This document shows positions 1-12,085 of a stretch of 64,000 nt of DNA, one piece after another; position 1 is the stretch's first letter; each line of letters begins with the position of its first letter. The position numbers and the translations under genes are program-made. The stretch comes from Typha latifolia. Lineage: Eukaryota; Streptophyta; Magnoliopsida; Poales; Typhaceae. The stretch is taken from assembly GCA_019914945.1 (NCBI GenBank), contig CM034100.1, positions 17,495,096-17,559,095 on the forward strand, given 5' to 3'. The notes below the pieces were generated by a model. The model saw only the letters and a list, made by a program, of their open reading frames with translations, had not been told where the DNA came from and ran no database searches.

Positions 1-294
1 ACTGGTGAAGGACCTATATGACAGAATAATAACTTGCACTTTCTATATTAACCTTTGCTATATAGAACTTGCTATCTTTTCCTTTTCAATATCAAACTAA
101 GGTCAAGATGGATACAAACCAATTTTTACTTGCTGTTTCACCTGGATTCTATCATCAATTATTTATATGGCCTTCGCTTCAATATGCTGCTGCTGCTATT
201 CTTGATTAATTTTTTTTTGGCTAACTTGACCACAATAATTTAATCTGTTTTACTTCAAATTAGTGTTTATAATACTTCTTCGTCAACCAAGCAG

Positions 295-2223
295 GTCAAG
301 AAACTATCAGAGATCTATCACCGCAACCTTGTTACTCTTATTGGTTACTGTCAGGAAGGTGGTCTGCAAATGCTAGTGTTTGAATACTTGCCAAATGGAA
401 GCGTTCGTGGCCATCTATATGGTAATGCTCAGCTTGCCTGAAACAAGTAATAATTCATCTGTATGGACTGTAAGGGCATTTGCTCTTTTGCAGATACCGG
501 AAAAGATTCTGTGACAAGGCTAGAATTCAAACAGAGGCTCTCAATAGCCATAGGAGTAGCCAAAGGTTATTAAGTTATTTTCTTCATTTTCTGAAAAACA
601 GTTTGAACATGCGAAAATAAACCTTGAAATCAAATTATCTGGAGCCACTTAGCACTACTACTGTTTAACCACAGGTTTATCCCATCTGCATAATCTTGTT
701 CCTCCATTAGTACACAAGAACTTCAAAACAAATAATGTCTTGGTTGATGAGAACTTTATTGCAAAGGTAGCAGATGCTGGAATTGCTAAATTGGTTCAAA
801 GATTGGAAGGTGTTGGACCATCCCACACATATGGCAGGGACATCTTCCGGGACCCAGAGTATGTTTCACACCATACATGATACATCAAGTAATAAATGAG
901 AACTATTTGTCTGTCAACTTGTCTCTACATGTGTATACTTGCACACAAACATACATACACTGACAGATTGGTACACATGAATATATCCCCTTGGTCATAA
1001 GAGTGGTAAGAAGATCTACATTATCATAGAGGTGCTCTTTTATAAAAAATTCATCTCTGTTGTATAGCCAAAGTTTTTTATTATTAGATGCACACAAGAA
1101 AAGAAGCATAAGTTTTATGTTATAGCATTCTGTTATTTGAGCTGGACTAAGGGAAACCTACCAATTGACTACCCATATCGGTCATTCGGTCAGTAATTGT
1201 GCATTATAACAGGTTCTAGTTTATCCTTGTTTTCTTTAACTGTATGACTCTCTTTTTCAAGATTCATGTATCAAGTCAACTATCTGAAAGCAATGATGTG
1301 TACTGCAATTATCCTTTTTCTATAATGACAGTCTTATGACCATGCCTTGTTTCTAGGATTCTTGCATCAGAGCATCTGTCTGAAAGCAGCGATGTATATA
1401 GCTTTGGAGTGTTTCTCTTGGAGCTCATTACTGGTCAGGAAGCTGCACACCTTACGTCGCGAGAATCAAAAGAATACTTGGCTCAGTGGGTAATGTAACC
1501 TACAAATGCGCTTGACTGATAGTTTCATGCTATTAAAACTTTTCAGAACACTAAACCCTCAACATAGTTTGAATCTAATGCTTCTCTTCTAAAGAGAACT
1601 CTATTTGCACAAAGTCTTAGTAAGTTAGTTGCTCGTTATGAATCTTACTGCGACTCTATGGGGAGATTCGCCAAGTTTTTGGGCTTTTGTCCAAGTCTTC
1701 TGAGGAATCATGTCCACTATTTACTCCCACGTGTGTAACATTATATTGCAACATCAGACCTAGACCAGCAAGGCTCTAATCTGTAAATAAAGCTCCATTT
1801 CTACTGTAATTCTGAGATATATACGAACAACTCTTTGTTTCTGAAGCCCATTCTCTCTCACTCTTAGTTTGAACTGAAGTTCTATTAAAGTAAATCACTA
1901 TACAGGATTCCTAGCTAAATGTTTTCTGAATATCTGAAGACCCTCCTGATTAAGATTTTAATTTTTGATAGGTTGTATCGCATATTCGTTCAAATGAACT
2001 CATCGATCAAAGATTAGGTAGCAGTTTTACTTCAGAAGGGATGAGAGATTTGGTCAGCTTGACTCTTGAATGCTTGAATCCATCTGGAGGAGGACGGCCA
2101 AAGATGAGGGCTGTCGCAGCAGAGCTTGACCGGATTCTCGAGACAGAGATGACGCTGACGACAGTCATGGGTGATGGAACTGCAATTGTTACACTCGGAA
2201 GCCAGCTATTTACTTCTTCTTGA
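295..2223 (+). CDS. Receptor-like (pseudo)kinase, 3' part of gene
   Basis: Five exons of a plant receptor-like/cytoplasmic protein kinase are visible: 295-421, 494-565, 675-858, 1357-1489 and 1972-2223 (stop TGA). All junctions are GT-AG and the frame is continuous for 255 residues. The 5' exons lie left of the window. Kinase subdomains seen in order are the alphaC/beta4-5 region (HRNLVTLIGYC, MLVFEYLPNGS), the catalytic loop, the Mg loop, a DPE-type P+1 region and SSDVYSFGVFLLELITG. The catalytic loop reads VHKNFKTNN, so the usual HRD aspartate is Asn, and the DFG motif is DAG. Both changes predict weak or no phosphotransfer, so a scaffolding role is likely (inference). Kinase-family membership is certain; the subfamily and substrate are not known. 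Confidence 0.85.
1261..1305 (+). pseudogene. Decayed duplicate of kinase exon 1357-1489
   Basis: This stretch lies inside the intron before exon 1357-1489. It resembles the first ~45 bases of that exon without gaps (7 mismatches in the first 31 bases) and follows an AG (tttttcaag). Read in the exon's frame it gives IHVSSQLSESNDVY, against ILASEHLSESSDVY in the real exon. The similarity then fades, and no matching 3' part or donor was found. I infer a partial exon duplication that has decayed. Confidence 0.55.
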
Positions 2224-3525
2224 TGATAAGACTTCATCAACTGTAGCCAGTCCATGTCCAAGCTTGCTCATGGAAGGAACTATTTGCTGTTTATTTATTG
2301 GACTTCAGAGCATAACAGCTCTGAAGCCGATATTGGAGCTGTGTGTTTTTAATGCCAACTGGCTATTAAGCTTATCTCAGCTAGTATAGTTTCTGTTATG
2401 CTTGTGAAGAAAAAGAAAAAAAATTCAACTGTATATGTGTGGTTTTATTGCTTAGTGTCTAACATGCTTCATCTTTTCTCCCTGGAAATATTGTATGTAT
2501 TTATTAGCTCCTTGATGAGTTATTCCTTTTTCTTTTTAATTGCAAAACTGAAAAAAAAGAAAAAGAAAAAAGATCATATCATCTAGACATTCCATATTTG
2601 CTTGGGTCTTAGAGATTATATTTTGCTGAGCCCTCCTTTGTAAAATTATTCTTGTAAGATCTCATTTCAATTGACAATTGTACCCCTTGCTTTATCTCTT
2701 CAGATCCTCTAAACAGTTGTTATTAAGTTTAAGTTTCAGGCAATATCATGACATCCAAGAAAAATGACAGGCAAAGACCTGCCCATAAGTCAAAGGAAGG
2801 TATTTTGAGCCTGACCTATTAAAATCCACATCTTGCAAGCAAGCAATACCTCATGTTAAGGAAATGAGTCTTGTTATTTCAACATAGAAAGACATCAGAC
2901 ATGGAATTGTGATCCAGTGTGCAGTATGTTGCTAATATTTCTGAACATGTACATTCCTTTGGAGGTTATGGAAGAGTCATTTGACTATAAGATTGTCTTC
3001 TGATACCCCAAAAAATAAAACACAAGGGAAAACTTATTAGATACCCATAGCTGAAAAAACTATTATTGATCTAAATCTATAGAGAGCTCTTTGTCTAGTT
3101 CAGGATGGATAAAAACACATATACCAATCTGAGGGTCACCAGTGTTTGGATCAATGTTTCCAAGAAGAACCATTTATTCTTGCAGTTTCAAGTTCATGCA
3201 TGGTGGCAGCTGCAAAACCAAGCTGCTATTATTTGCATGAAATGCAAGATAATTTGATACCATTTCATCCTAAACTATATCAACTTGGTAGAGAATTGTA
3301 GCAGAAAAGAATTCAACCCATGATCAGCAAGAGTAGCATGGGCGCACGAATCTCGGCGAAGCTGCCCGAATCGCGAGGCACGCCAACCGGAGATTTTTAT
3401 TATTTTTTCTGAATTATTTAGAAGAAAAAAACTCTTTCTTGATGCAAACGGGTAACGGCTATCCTTTTCTTTTTAATCCTTTTCAAAAATATCTCCTATG
3501 AATCCCATCCATTCTGGAAACAACA
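2224..3525. other. Spacer: kinase 3' flank and ObgC promoter
   Basis: No gene is seen. The first ~400 bases are probable 3' UTR of the kinase gene, with A-rich runs near 2407-2420 and 2550-2571. The last ~200 bases are probable promoter and 5' UTR of the ObgC gene. The only open frames are short and show no family resemblance. Confidence 0.5.
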
Positions 3526-6500
3526 ATGGCGACCGCCGTCTTATCCTTCTCCTTCCTCCGTCCCCTTTCGAACAGACCTTCGTCATCCATCTCCTCTCTC
3601 CGTTCAATCTCCGCCGGACCTCGCCCTAAATTCAGAAACCCTAGAAAACCCTCCTCTAAGAACCCAAATTCTACCTCTAGTCCCCATCTCAAACCCCGTG
3701 AGCCCCTCCCTCCGGCATACCGCTCCGGCGGGGGAGAGGCCACCACCTACACCCGCCTCCCACCGAAGGACGACTTCTCCCTCGACTCCTCCTCGATTGG
3801 CGAGGTCAAGCTCGACGAGGCGGCTGTCCCGGCTGTGGATTTCGTCAAAAAGACGCCTTTCGATCGCGGAAGCAGCGGAGGAAGCAGAAGGAGGCAGAAA
3901 GATTCCATCTTTGTGGAAGAGGTCGAAGAAGGGGAGGACGAAGAGGTGGTGCTGTCCTCGGGATTGGATTCGGATCCTGAGGAAGAGCTCTTGCAAGATG
4001 AATTGGAGTTTGAGGAAGACGGCGAATCTGAGGAAGATGTGAAGGAGAAAGGGGTTCCTGCGGTTATGAGGTGCTTTGATACCGCAAAGATATATGTGAA
4101 GGCTGGAGATGGGGGCAATGGCGTTGTGGCGTTCCGGAGGGAGAAATTTGTGCCATATGGTGGGCCCTCCGGTGGAGATGGTGGAAGGGGAGGAGATGTG
4201 TATGTGGAGGTGGACGGATCAATGAATTCTTTGCTCCCGTTCAGGAAAACTGTGCACTTCAGGGCCGAGAGAGGGGAGCATGGGCAGGGGAGGAATCAGG
4301 TGGGGGCAAAAGGGGAGGATGTCGTAGTGAAGGTCGCTCCAGGGACGGTTATTAGAGAGGCTACGAAAGGGGTAACCGGCGAAGGAGAGATCTTGCTTGA
4401 ATTGGTGCATCCTGGGGAGAGGGCATTGCTATTGCCCGGTGGGAGGGGCGGCCGAGGGAATGCCGCTTTTAAGTCGGGGACTCGCAAGGTGCCCAAGATT
4501 GCAGAAAATGGTGAAGAAGGTGCTGAAATGTATGCTCTTTCACTTTGTCTACTCTTTCTCTTTTCATATTCGTCTTTTAAGAAATATGCAGTAGGTCACT
4601 TTGCTGAAGTTAATCACAGAATATAAGTTGTTCTTAGTTCTTCTTGGCGTAGGTTTCTTGTACATTATCTTCATGATATCTGCAGGCACCTCTATAAGCT
4701 GAGATTTTCATATTCTCCCAGTCCAAGTTCTGCCTTTGTTGTCAAAATCTCTTTTAGGATTCATATATATATATATCCATGTAAGCTCCATTAGTTGCCT
4801 TTATGAATTCTGTAGGTTAGTACAATATTTCTTAGGTTAAATTTCTTGGGCAGGTGGTTGGATTTGGAGCTAAAGCTTGTTGCTGATGTGGGGATTGTGG
4901 GTGCTCCAAATGCTGGGAAAAGCACTCTTTTAAGTGCTATAAGCGCTGCTCAGCCGACGATAGCAAATTATCCCTTTACTACATTACTTCCAAACCTGGG
5001 GGTTGTAACATTGGACTTTGATGCTACGATGGTTGTTGCAGATCTTCCTGGTTTGCTTGAAGGTGCACATAGGGGTTTTGGTTTGGGGCATGAATTTTTG
5101 AGGCACAGTGAAAGATGTTCTGTCCTGGTATGTACTATGTAGTTTACCATTTAATTATGATCTTTATCCTTTTACATTTATAAATGCATATGTTATTATA
5201 TTTACTGATGTAATTCATGTCAATATTTTCCTTTCGCTAAATGATTTATTTTGTTGTCTGATCGCCCTTTTGACAAGTCAATTTCTTTTCTTCTGAAATG
5301 TACAAGCGTCATTTTGTAGGATACCAGGATATATTTACTTATTTTATGACCCTAAATATGACAAGTTTCTGGTTCTCTTTTTTCAACTTGCTTGGTTATG
5401 CAGTCCCACAATTGAACCATATTGACTTTCTGCAAAACAACTCATGACTTCCCATCTTTCTTTCAATACAGTGCTTTAGTTTCTTTAAATTCTTCCTGCT
5501 GATCTAATGAATTCAACCATCGCATCTTCGCCCATTTAAAAATCTTATGTTTAATTGAGTTTGCTAGATCTCCAGAGTTCATGAGAGTTCATGATAGTTC
5601 TGATCTTCTGCTGTGATGAATATTCTTCTATAATCTATATATTTATTTTGGTGTTAATCTATGTAGGATCACCTATACATACAAAACTGCGAATAAGCTA
5701 TTTCCTTTTTCTGTGTGGATTGGTAGGTGCATGTTGTTGATGGCTCAGGGCAACAACCAGATTATGAGTTTGATGCAGTTCGCTTGGAACTGGAATTATT
5801 TAGCCCTAGTTTGGCAGAAAAGCCGTACGTTGTTGTATATAACAAAATGGATCTTCCAGAAGCATATGAAAGATGGGATGTGTTCAGGGAGAATCTAATA
5901 GCTCGTGGATTTCATCCTTATTGCATCAGTGCAATGAACCGGCAGGGAACACATGATGTTGTTCTTGCTGCCTTTGAACTTCTACGGAAAGAAAGGGAAG
6001 CAGAGAATGAAATTACAGGTTCTTTTTTTGTTGATTTTAATTCATACATACATGTGTGATTTGCATTTCTTTGCCTGTTAAACACTTCCGTTTAGTTCGT
6101 ACATACATATTCAAATTATATGCTTCGCCCATTGAACACTTTTGTGCCCTAGATATACATCAGCATCGCATGGTGGCTATTGTAGCATGACTTTTGTCTC
6201 TATCAAGCTGATCAGGAGTCAAATTGTTGGATTTACGATTAACCTGAACGTAGAACTTAATGAAGGCACTGTGAAACTTCTTTATGGTATAAAATTGGGA
6301 CCAGGAAAGAAGGGATATTTTATTTTTATAAACTAATTACCTTTTAAATTGAAAAGCTTTTTAGCTAGATTCTCAGGTGTCAGTTGTTTTGAGCTTTCTT
6401 TAGCAACTTTTTTTTAAAAAAAAATCTAAAGCTAATAATGATGGGGAAATTGAAAGGGCAGCAACGGTGCCCTGATACATACATCTGTTTCTCCTTGAAG

Positions 6501-8085
6501 AAATCTGATTTCTTTCTGCTTCATCAGTAAAGTTGTTTTTGTTTGATATGCTGGTGGAATTTAGATTTTGCTTGAATGTCTAAACTACTCGTATTATGGA
6601 ATTTTTGCCTGAAATTTGCATTTCTATGTTCCTTCTCACCTATGCTTTTAATCTCTTGTGCATTTTTCTGATTCTGCACATCAATGGCTTTCTGCTGTTT
6701 CACCATCTTGAGTCATGTAAAATTGTAAACTCTGCTGTTTCTTTTTCTTTTGTAGTTTTAAGGTGTACTAAGTCCAACAATAGACTATCTAAATCATTAG
6801 TTCGTGATATTTTGTTGACATACTGTTACTCATAGTGTTACTTTTTGCTGCAGGGTGGACAAGTCAAATAAATCTGAATCATGTTGCTGATACAATACAA
6901 AAGCAACGGAGCTCTTCCATGAATGACTTCGAAATAATTCATGATAGTAGTTCAAATACATGGCATGTGGTTGGAGCTGGAATACAACGTTTTGTCCAAA
7001 TGACTAATTGGCAGTACGTCTTCTATTCTTTTGTATTCTTATCAGAATTCTTTTTTTCTTTTCATAATCTAAGACATTTTAAACACCTTTGTGCATTCTG
7101 ATCGCATGATTTTGCAGATTTAAGCTTCTTTTTATGAATGTAGATAATAATACTGTAATAATATAGAATAACCGCTGAAAGTGGGATTGTCTCATGGTTC
7201 TCTGCATGTGCTATCATAGTGTCCACTTTGCGCTACTTCACTAAGTTGGTTTTCTGCCTTTTCTGCATCTGATGAATGCTTTGATTTGTCAGGGATGATA
7301 ATAAACCGTTAAAAGAAGTCATGTAGAACAATCTTGCATGATGAGAAAAAATTTGTTGCTCAACTTCTCTTGAGCAAATATAGAATCACCTCTCTCTATG
7401 CTGAAAAGGGACTACCTCTCTTGCCCTCATACTGGAATATTATACACTATATCAGTTTCTGAAAGATACACCTCTCTCTATGCTGAAAAGGAATTACCTC
7501 TCTTGTCCTCCTACTGGAATATTATACACTACACCAGTTTCTGAAAGATTCATTATGAGAACATGTTGTAGACTTGGCCAAGTTTACTGATTTTCATTTT
7601 ATTGTTGTGCCAGCTTGCATGCTACAATTGCTTGAAATGTTGTTTACACCGGAAATTCAAGTGTTTTTTAAGTAGGAATTAATGTAAAGTTTTTTGAGCA
7701 GATATGCTGAATCATTAAGAAGATTCCAGCATGCTTTGGAGGCATGTGGTGTTAACAAATCTCTTATCAAACGTGGAGTTAAAGAAGGAGATACAGTAGT
7801 TGTGGGTGAGGTATGATTGCAATAATTAGTTTCTTTTTTTTGGTAATTATGCTAGTGAATAGTTGATCATGTCAGCTAATTTGTAAGTTCAACATTTCAG
7901 ATGTCCCAGTTTTAAATTTGCATTCATACTCTTTTACCTCTTGAAGACTTCTGCAACTTCGTTTTGGATTGCTACTCACATTTTCACATGAATAAAATGT
8001 GTCCTTTTCCTTTCCACTTTTCCAGATAGAGATGGTGTGGCACAATGAAACTGAGAAGGTTACTTCATCACGCACAAGAAAATAG
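3526..8085 (+). CDS. OBGC: Plastid Obg-family GTPase (ObgC)
   Basis: Six exons: 3526-4529, 4854-5127, 5727-6018, 6854-7013, 7702-7810 and 8026-8085 (TAG); 632 residues, all GT-AG, phases consistent. Residues 1 to ~180 are a Ser/Arg-rich, transit-peptide-like N-terminus followed by an acidic linker. Residues ~184-335 are the glycine-rich Obg fold ([24 protein letters not shown]). The G domain follows: P-loop GAPNAGKST near 351-359, DLPG, NKMD and an SA-type G5 (ISAMNRQG). The C-terminal OCT-type domain lies in exons 4-6. In this family, GTP-driven Obg proteins act in large-subunit ribosome maturation; the plastid form is needed for chloroplast development. The start is the first ATG of the frame, just after a pyrimidine-rich leader. 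The identification is firm; the plastid location is inferred from the N-terminus and the family. Confidence 0.93.
7387..7550. repeat. 82-bp direct tandem duplication in ObgC intron
   Basis: Two adjacent 82-bp copies, 7387-7468 and 7469-7550, both begin cacctctctctatgctgaaa. They have the same length and differ at about seven positions. They lie within the intron between exons 4 and 5 of the ObgC gene and do not disturb its splice sites. Confidence 0.9.
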
Positions 8086-9044
8086 GGTGGCTGGATCTGT
8101 TAAATGGCCATAGTTGGGTTAGAAGAAGGGTATGTTCATAATCAAGTACAGAATTTTTTTGGATCTTCTCAAGTTCTTGTTAGTTGGATCTGATGAATAC
8201 ATTCTTAAGAATGCATAAACTTTCAATTGCTCTTTAAGAACGAGTGGAAGTTGTATTCTCTAAATCATCTTGTAATTATTCTCATTGTCATGAAAATTAA
8301 AAGAGAACCATAATGAGATCCTGCTTTGTTAGCTTAGCGGCAAACTAATAATCAATGCTTAATTGCCATCTTGTAGATTATGACTTGCTTTCTACAAATA
8401 TTGTGATCGTACAAGTGAAAGTATCTCATTCCTTGTAAGCTTCATTGGCTTGACAGGGTCTTGACTACACCATTTAAGATAATCAGGGACCAGTTATATT
8501 CTTCTGATCGGATGATCATAAGACAACATTGGAACTGTAGTTCATACTGCTGACTCCAGGTAATATAAGATTTATTCTGCTACTTCTATCACAAACACTC
8601 AAAAAAAGTTTTAATATCCTTTAATTTGGAGCAAGTTGCCTTATACTATGTTTGATTCTGAAGGGTAAATTACATAATGTTGACTACCAGTGGACAGCAT
8701 CTGATGGAGAAGCCTATTTAGATGAAACATGTCTCCAAGTTCCAGCTTGTCATAATATATTATCAGAAAGCAAGGTATTTTTGGCTTTTTGCTTAATGTT
8801 CTTGTGGGGGACATGGTTACTGTTGTTGCCCTCGAGGAGACAGCTTGTGCTAGAATTTATATTTGTGACCGCCGTCAGCTTATTTACTTTCAATGTTAGA
8901 TAAATTTTGATGTAATCTACTTTACAACAGTGATATGCTTTATGTCTGAAGATACCATCTTCAAATGTAACAACTGTAGATAGGAATTTATTTAAAGTCA
9001 TTTTTTACCCGTTAAAATTTTGGCATTTAATACTTAGTTAATTT
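8086..9044. other. Spacer: ObgC 3' flank
   Basis: No gene is seen. The first part is presumably ObgC 3' UTR. The 83-codon open frame at 8652-8903 shows no recognisable domain and is probably chance. Confidence 0.45.
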
Positions 9045-9061
9045 GCTGGAGTAGCTCAGTT

Positions 9062-9094
<33 letters not shown>

Positions 9095-9118
9095 AAGGTT
9101 CAAGCCCTTCCTCTAGCG
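9045..9118 (+). tRNA. tRNA-Asn (anticodon GTT)
   Basis: A complete cloverleaf can be drawn. The acceptor stem GCTGGAG pairs with CTCTAGC, and the D arm contains AGCTCAGTTGGTTAGAGC. The anticodon stem TGTGG/CCACA encloses the loop CTGTTAA, with GTT at 9079-9081. The T arm GAAGG-TTCAAGC-CCTTC holds the B box. There is no intron and CCA is not encoded. A T run at 9123-9126 can serve as the Pol III terminator. The acceptor and T stems are fully paired, which argues against a decayed copy. Confidence 0.95.
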
Positions 9119-9164
9119 GAAGTTTTATATTTATTTATTTTATTTTAAGTACACCACTTCTAGC

Positions 9165-9175
9165 CGATGTGGGAC
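9165..9175 (-). promoter_or_regulatory. snRNA-type upstream sequence element (USE)
   Basis: On the minus strand this reads GTCCCACATCG, an exact match to the plant U-snRNA USE consensus RTCCCACATCG. A TATA-like TATAAAA lies about 35 bases further along that strand (9129-9123), close to the spacing known for Pol II snRNA promoters. No snRNA follows: transcription would enter the tRNA-Asn gene from the antisense side. It is either a stray promoter remnant or a chance match. Confidence 0.45.
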
Positions 9176-9492
9176 TAAAAAACTAAAAAACTTCACCTAC
9201 CAAGAAGAACACATACTGACATATATACCATGGATAAACGCTTTAGTACATGTATGTACATTCCTATTAATGGCCGTTATCAGATGGGATTTGTCCACTG
9301 TGTAACATCCATGGGTCTAACACTCTACAGTGACCCAAAGTACTCCACTCCAGAGCACTCCACTCTCTAATTCCCTCTGCCAAAAGGCACGATTGCTGAC
9401 CCAACTCCTCCTTCCCCTCTTCCAGTATACGTACACTCATTCAATTCCCATCATCTTATCTCCTTCCCCTTCCCCTTCCCCATTCCATCATC

Positions 9493-9498
<6 letters not shown>

Positions 9499-9573
<75 letters not shown>
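9499..9573. repeat. (CT)n-(TA)n compound microsatellite
   Basis: A run of about 29 CT units passes directly into eight TA units. It sits in a C/T-rich stretch (9400-9610) that ends with CAAGTAAGT, a donor-like sequence near 9640, so it could lie in an untranslated leader exon. No transcript is proven. Confidence 0.9.
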
Positions 9574-11155
9574 TCCGCCGACCCACAACCTCCCCTGCCA
9601 CCATCACCTCAAAATCCCTTTAATCCCGGAAGAAATTAAACAAGTAAGTACGTACGTACGTACGCACGTACATGGAGACAAACATTTCTACTCAAAACCT
9701 CCTCCACTTACCTATAATTAACGTCGCCGTATGCCCCTGTAGCACGCGTGAGCAGAGGAGCAAGCCCTACCTCGGTGGAGATCGAACGTACGAGAGCCGA
9801 GATCACAGGGTGACGCGTGGAAGTAGGGCCCTGTTGTCGTAGCCCATATCCCTCCCATTCCACTGTTCCATCTTTTCCTTTTTTCACCCCCCCCTCTCCT
9901 TTCTCCTTAGAATTTATAGATTTTGGTACGCTCTGGCTCTTTTATGGGGTACTCGTTGGATAACGACAAAGTGCAGAAATTCAATCTCCTTTTATCTTTT
10001 CTCTTTCTGTGAGTGAATGGTGTCAGTGTATATATGCATCACAGGCTCACAGCATCAGTGTGTGTCAGTGTGTGTTATATTTTCCTGAGTTACAATGGTT
10101 TAAGCTTTTCAGAGTCACTGGTAATTTGAAGTCCTATAGATCAACAAAACATTCACATTCTTCCCTTCTTTAAGGCTCTGATGCTTGCATGAAGTAAGTG
10201 TCTCAAGAAAATGACTTTGACCCACATCTTTTTCTACTCTTGGCAGTCTTATTAATCTGAATTAGTTGAACATAGCAAAGTAGTCTAGTTTGGGACTTGA
10301 TGGTAAGAACATAAAAGAAAAGAAAAACTCAGAAGGCCAAACTATTTGGAACCTAGTCATGTTTCAGAAAGCACCCCAGTTTCTGAGACAAATGAGCATA
10401 TAGTAGTGGTCTCTTTAGCTTTTCCACCTGCTTATATTAATTAAGTGGTACTAATTGAAGGTGGGCAATCACTTGCCATCTCTCTCTCTCTCTCTTCTTC
10501 CTTCTTCTTTCTCCCTCTCTTAGGAACCTAAAGTCAAAGTAGTATAAAGACATCCCCAAAATCCCGGGCGACCTATGGTGTGGACAAAAGCTTGTGGTTT
10601 GGGTGTTGTGCCAATTCCATGAATAGTACAAATTGGTAAATGGAACTGCCCAAAAATTTTCTTACAACTCTCACCCTACTAAGGACTAGTTTCAATTCTT
10701 TGCTCATACTGTATCTCCACACCTTTTCAGATGATAGACTTGACTCTCCTGTTAATCTCACGCTGCTACTTGTTGTTGTCTGTTATTCCTTTCACATACC
10801 CATGCATACAAATTCCGTGCATGGCAAGAAGATATCAAGGTAAGATACTACTACTACACTATAAGCTTGGCCTTTTCTAATAGCCCAATAGCATGGCATG
10901 GCATGGCAAGTTTAAGAGTAGGCAGACAGTGCCAATTCTGATCAAAAACATCCAACAAGTGGAGCATGTTCCTTTTCTTGCAACTGCACCATCTGCATCA
11001 AAGTTCACCATGCCTCTCAGTGGAGAAGTCAAGGGTCATAGATTCCAAGACCGACCGTGTCGATGTCATTTAATCGTTAAACTAATATATCCACTCATAA
11101 TTTGAAGTTTATTGTAGTGACTCGTGGGACACCTTGCTTAGCTTGTTTCTGATTT

Positions 11156-11180
11156 TATATATATATATATATATATATAT
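11156..11180. repeat. (TA)n microsatellite
   Basis: A simple TA dinucleotide run of about 12 units in the spacer upstream of the ERF gene. Confidence 0.85.
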
Positions 11181-12085
11181 CAACTTCATTTCATTTGAGA
11201 CCCACTAAATAGTTGATGGCTGTTGCATTAAGCATTGAAATGCTGAATATCCTTTTCTTTCCTCTTTTTGACCCATGGAGGTCTTCACTGCCTTTGTTAA
11301 TTACTTTGAGGAGACATGAAAGCTCTATTTCTCTTGTTTATCCCTACTGATATGATTGTCTTTTAATGTTCTCATTACAACTTGAATTGGTTGCACATGT
11401 ACAGAAAATTAATATATATGCCAGTTTGGCATAAATTAAACTTCTGGGACAAGGATAAGAACACACTTGCACTGATCAAGGGTAGAGCTCACTGAGAGGG
11501 AGTCAAAGAGAGTAGAGAGCCATGGGACCTACTGTGGACCTCCCTCATGTGAGGGTCACTTGAAGCTATATTGTTGACTAATATACCAAGAAGATGCCAT
11601 AAAATGAATGTCCTCATCCTTCTGAAGTTATCCCATGCAGAGGTTTCAGAACAAACCTAACTGCTCCACTTCAAGCAGCATAGAGCTTCCTATGAATTTT
11701 AATTTATCCAAACTTTATTTCGCCTATATTGCGGTAGCACATGCGAAAAATCTTACTCAGGAAAGCAAATCCACTGAAGATATTAATTTCAAATTCAAAT
11801 GCCAAGCACTCAAATTAGTCTGATCATATATAACAAGTAATCTAGTAACACTTGAACAGAGGATCATACCATATAAAATATAATTTTGAGAGTGATGAAG
11901 ATGGTCATGCATCCATGACATCCCTATCCCATCTACAGTGTCCTTTTTATTTTTCCCTCCTAACACATTAAACTCTATCCATTTAAAATCCCCTGGACCT
12001 CTCCCCATTTCACCCCCACTCCACTCTGAAACACAGACAACTTCACTCCACACCAACCTCTTTCACTTTCTCCTTTCAACCACTA

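Larger units (their letters stand above)
9119..12085. other. Spacer upstream of the ERF gene
   Basis: No protein gene is supported. The stretch holds a CT/TA microsatellite (9499-9573), a GTAC-repeat tract (9645-9671), a (TA)n run (11156-11180) and CATGCA-like motifs near 10800-10905. About 150 bases before 12086 are pyrimidine-rich and probably form the ERF 5' UTR. Most of the rest is likely regulatory or neutral. Confidence 0.45.

Noticed and set aside
8652..8903. 83-codon open frame downstream of ObgC as a small gene
   Set aside because: There is no domain or conserved motif; it ends in an AT-rich hydrophobic tail typical of chance frames.
9720..9840. Possible microRNA-like foldback (ccctacctcgg ... 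ccgag ... gtaggg)
   Set aside because: Only short, interrupted stems can be drawn, and no known plant miRNA sequence is present.
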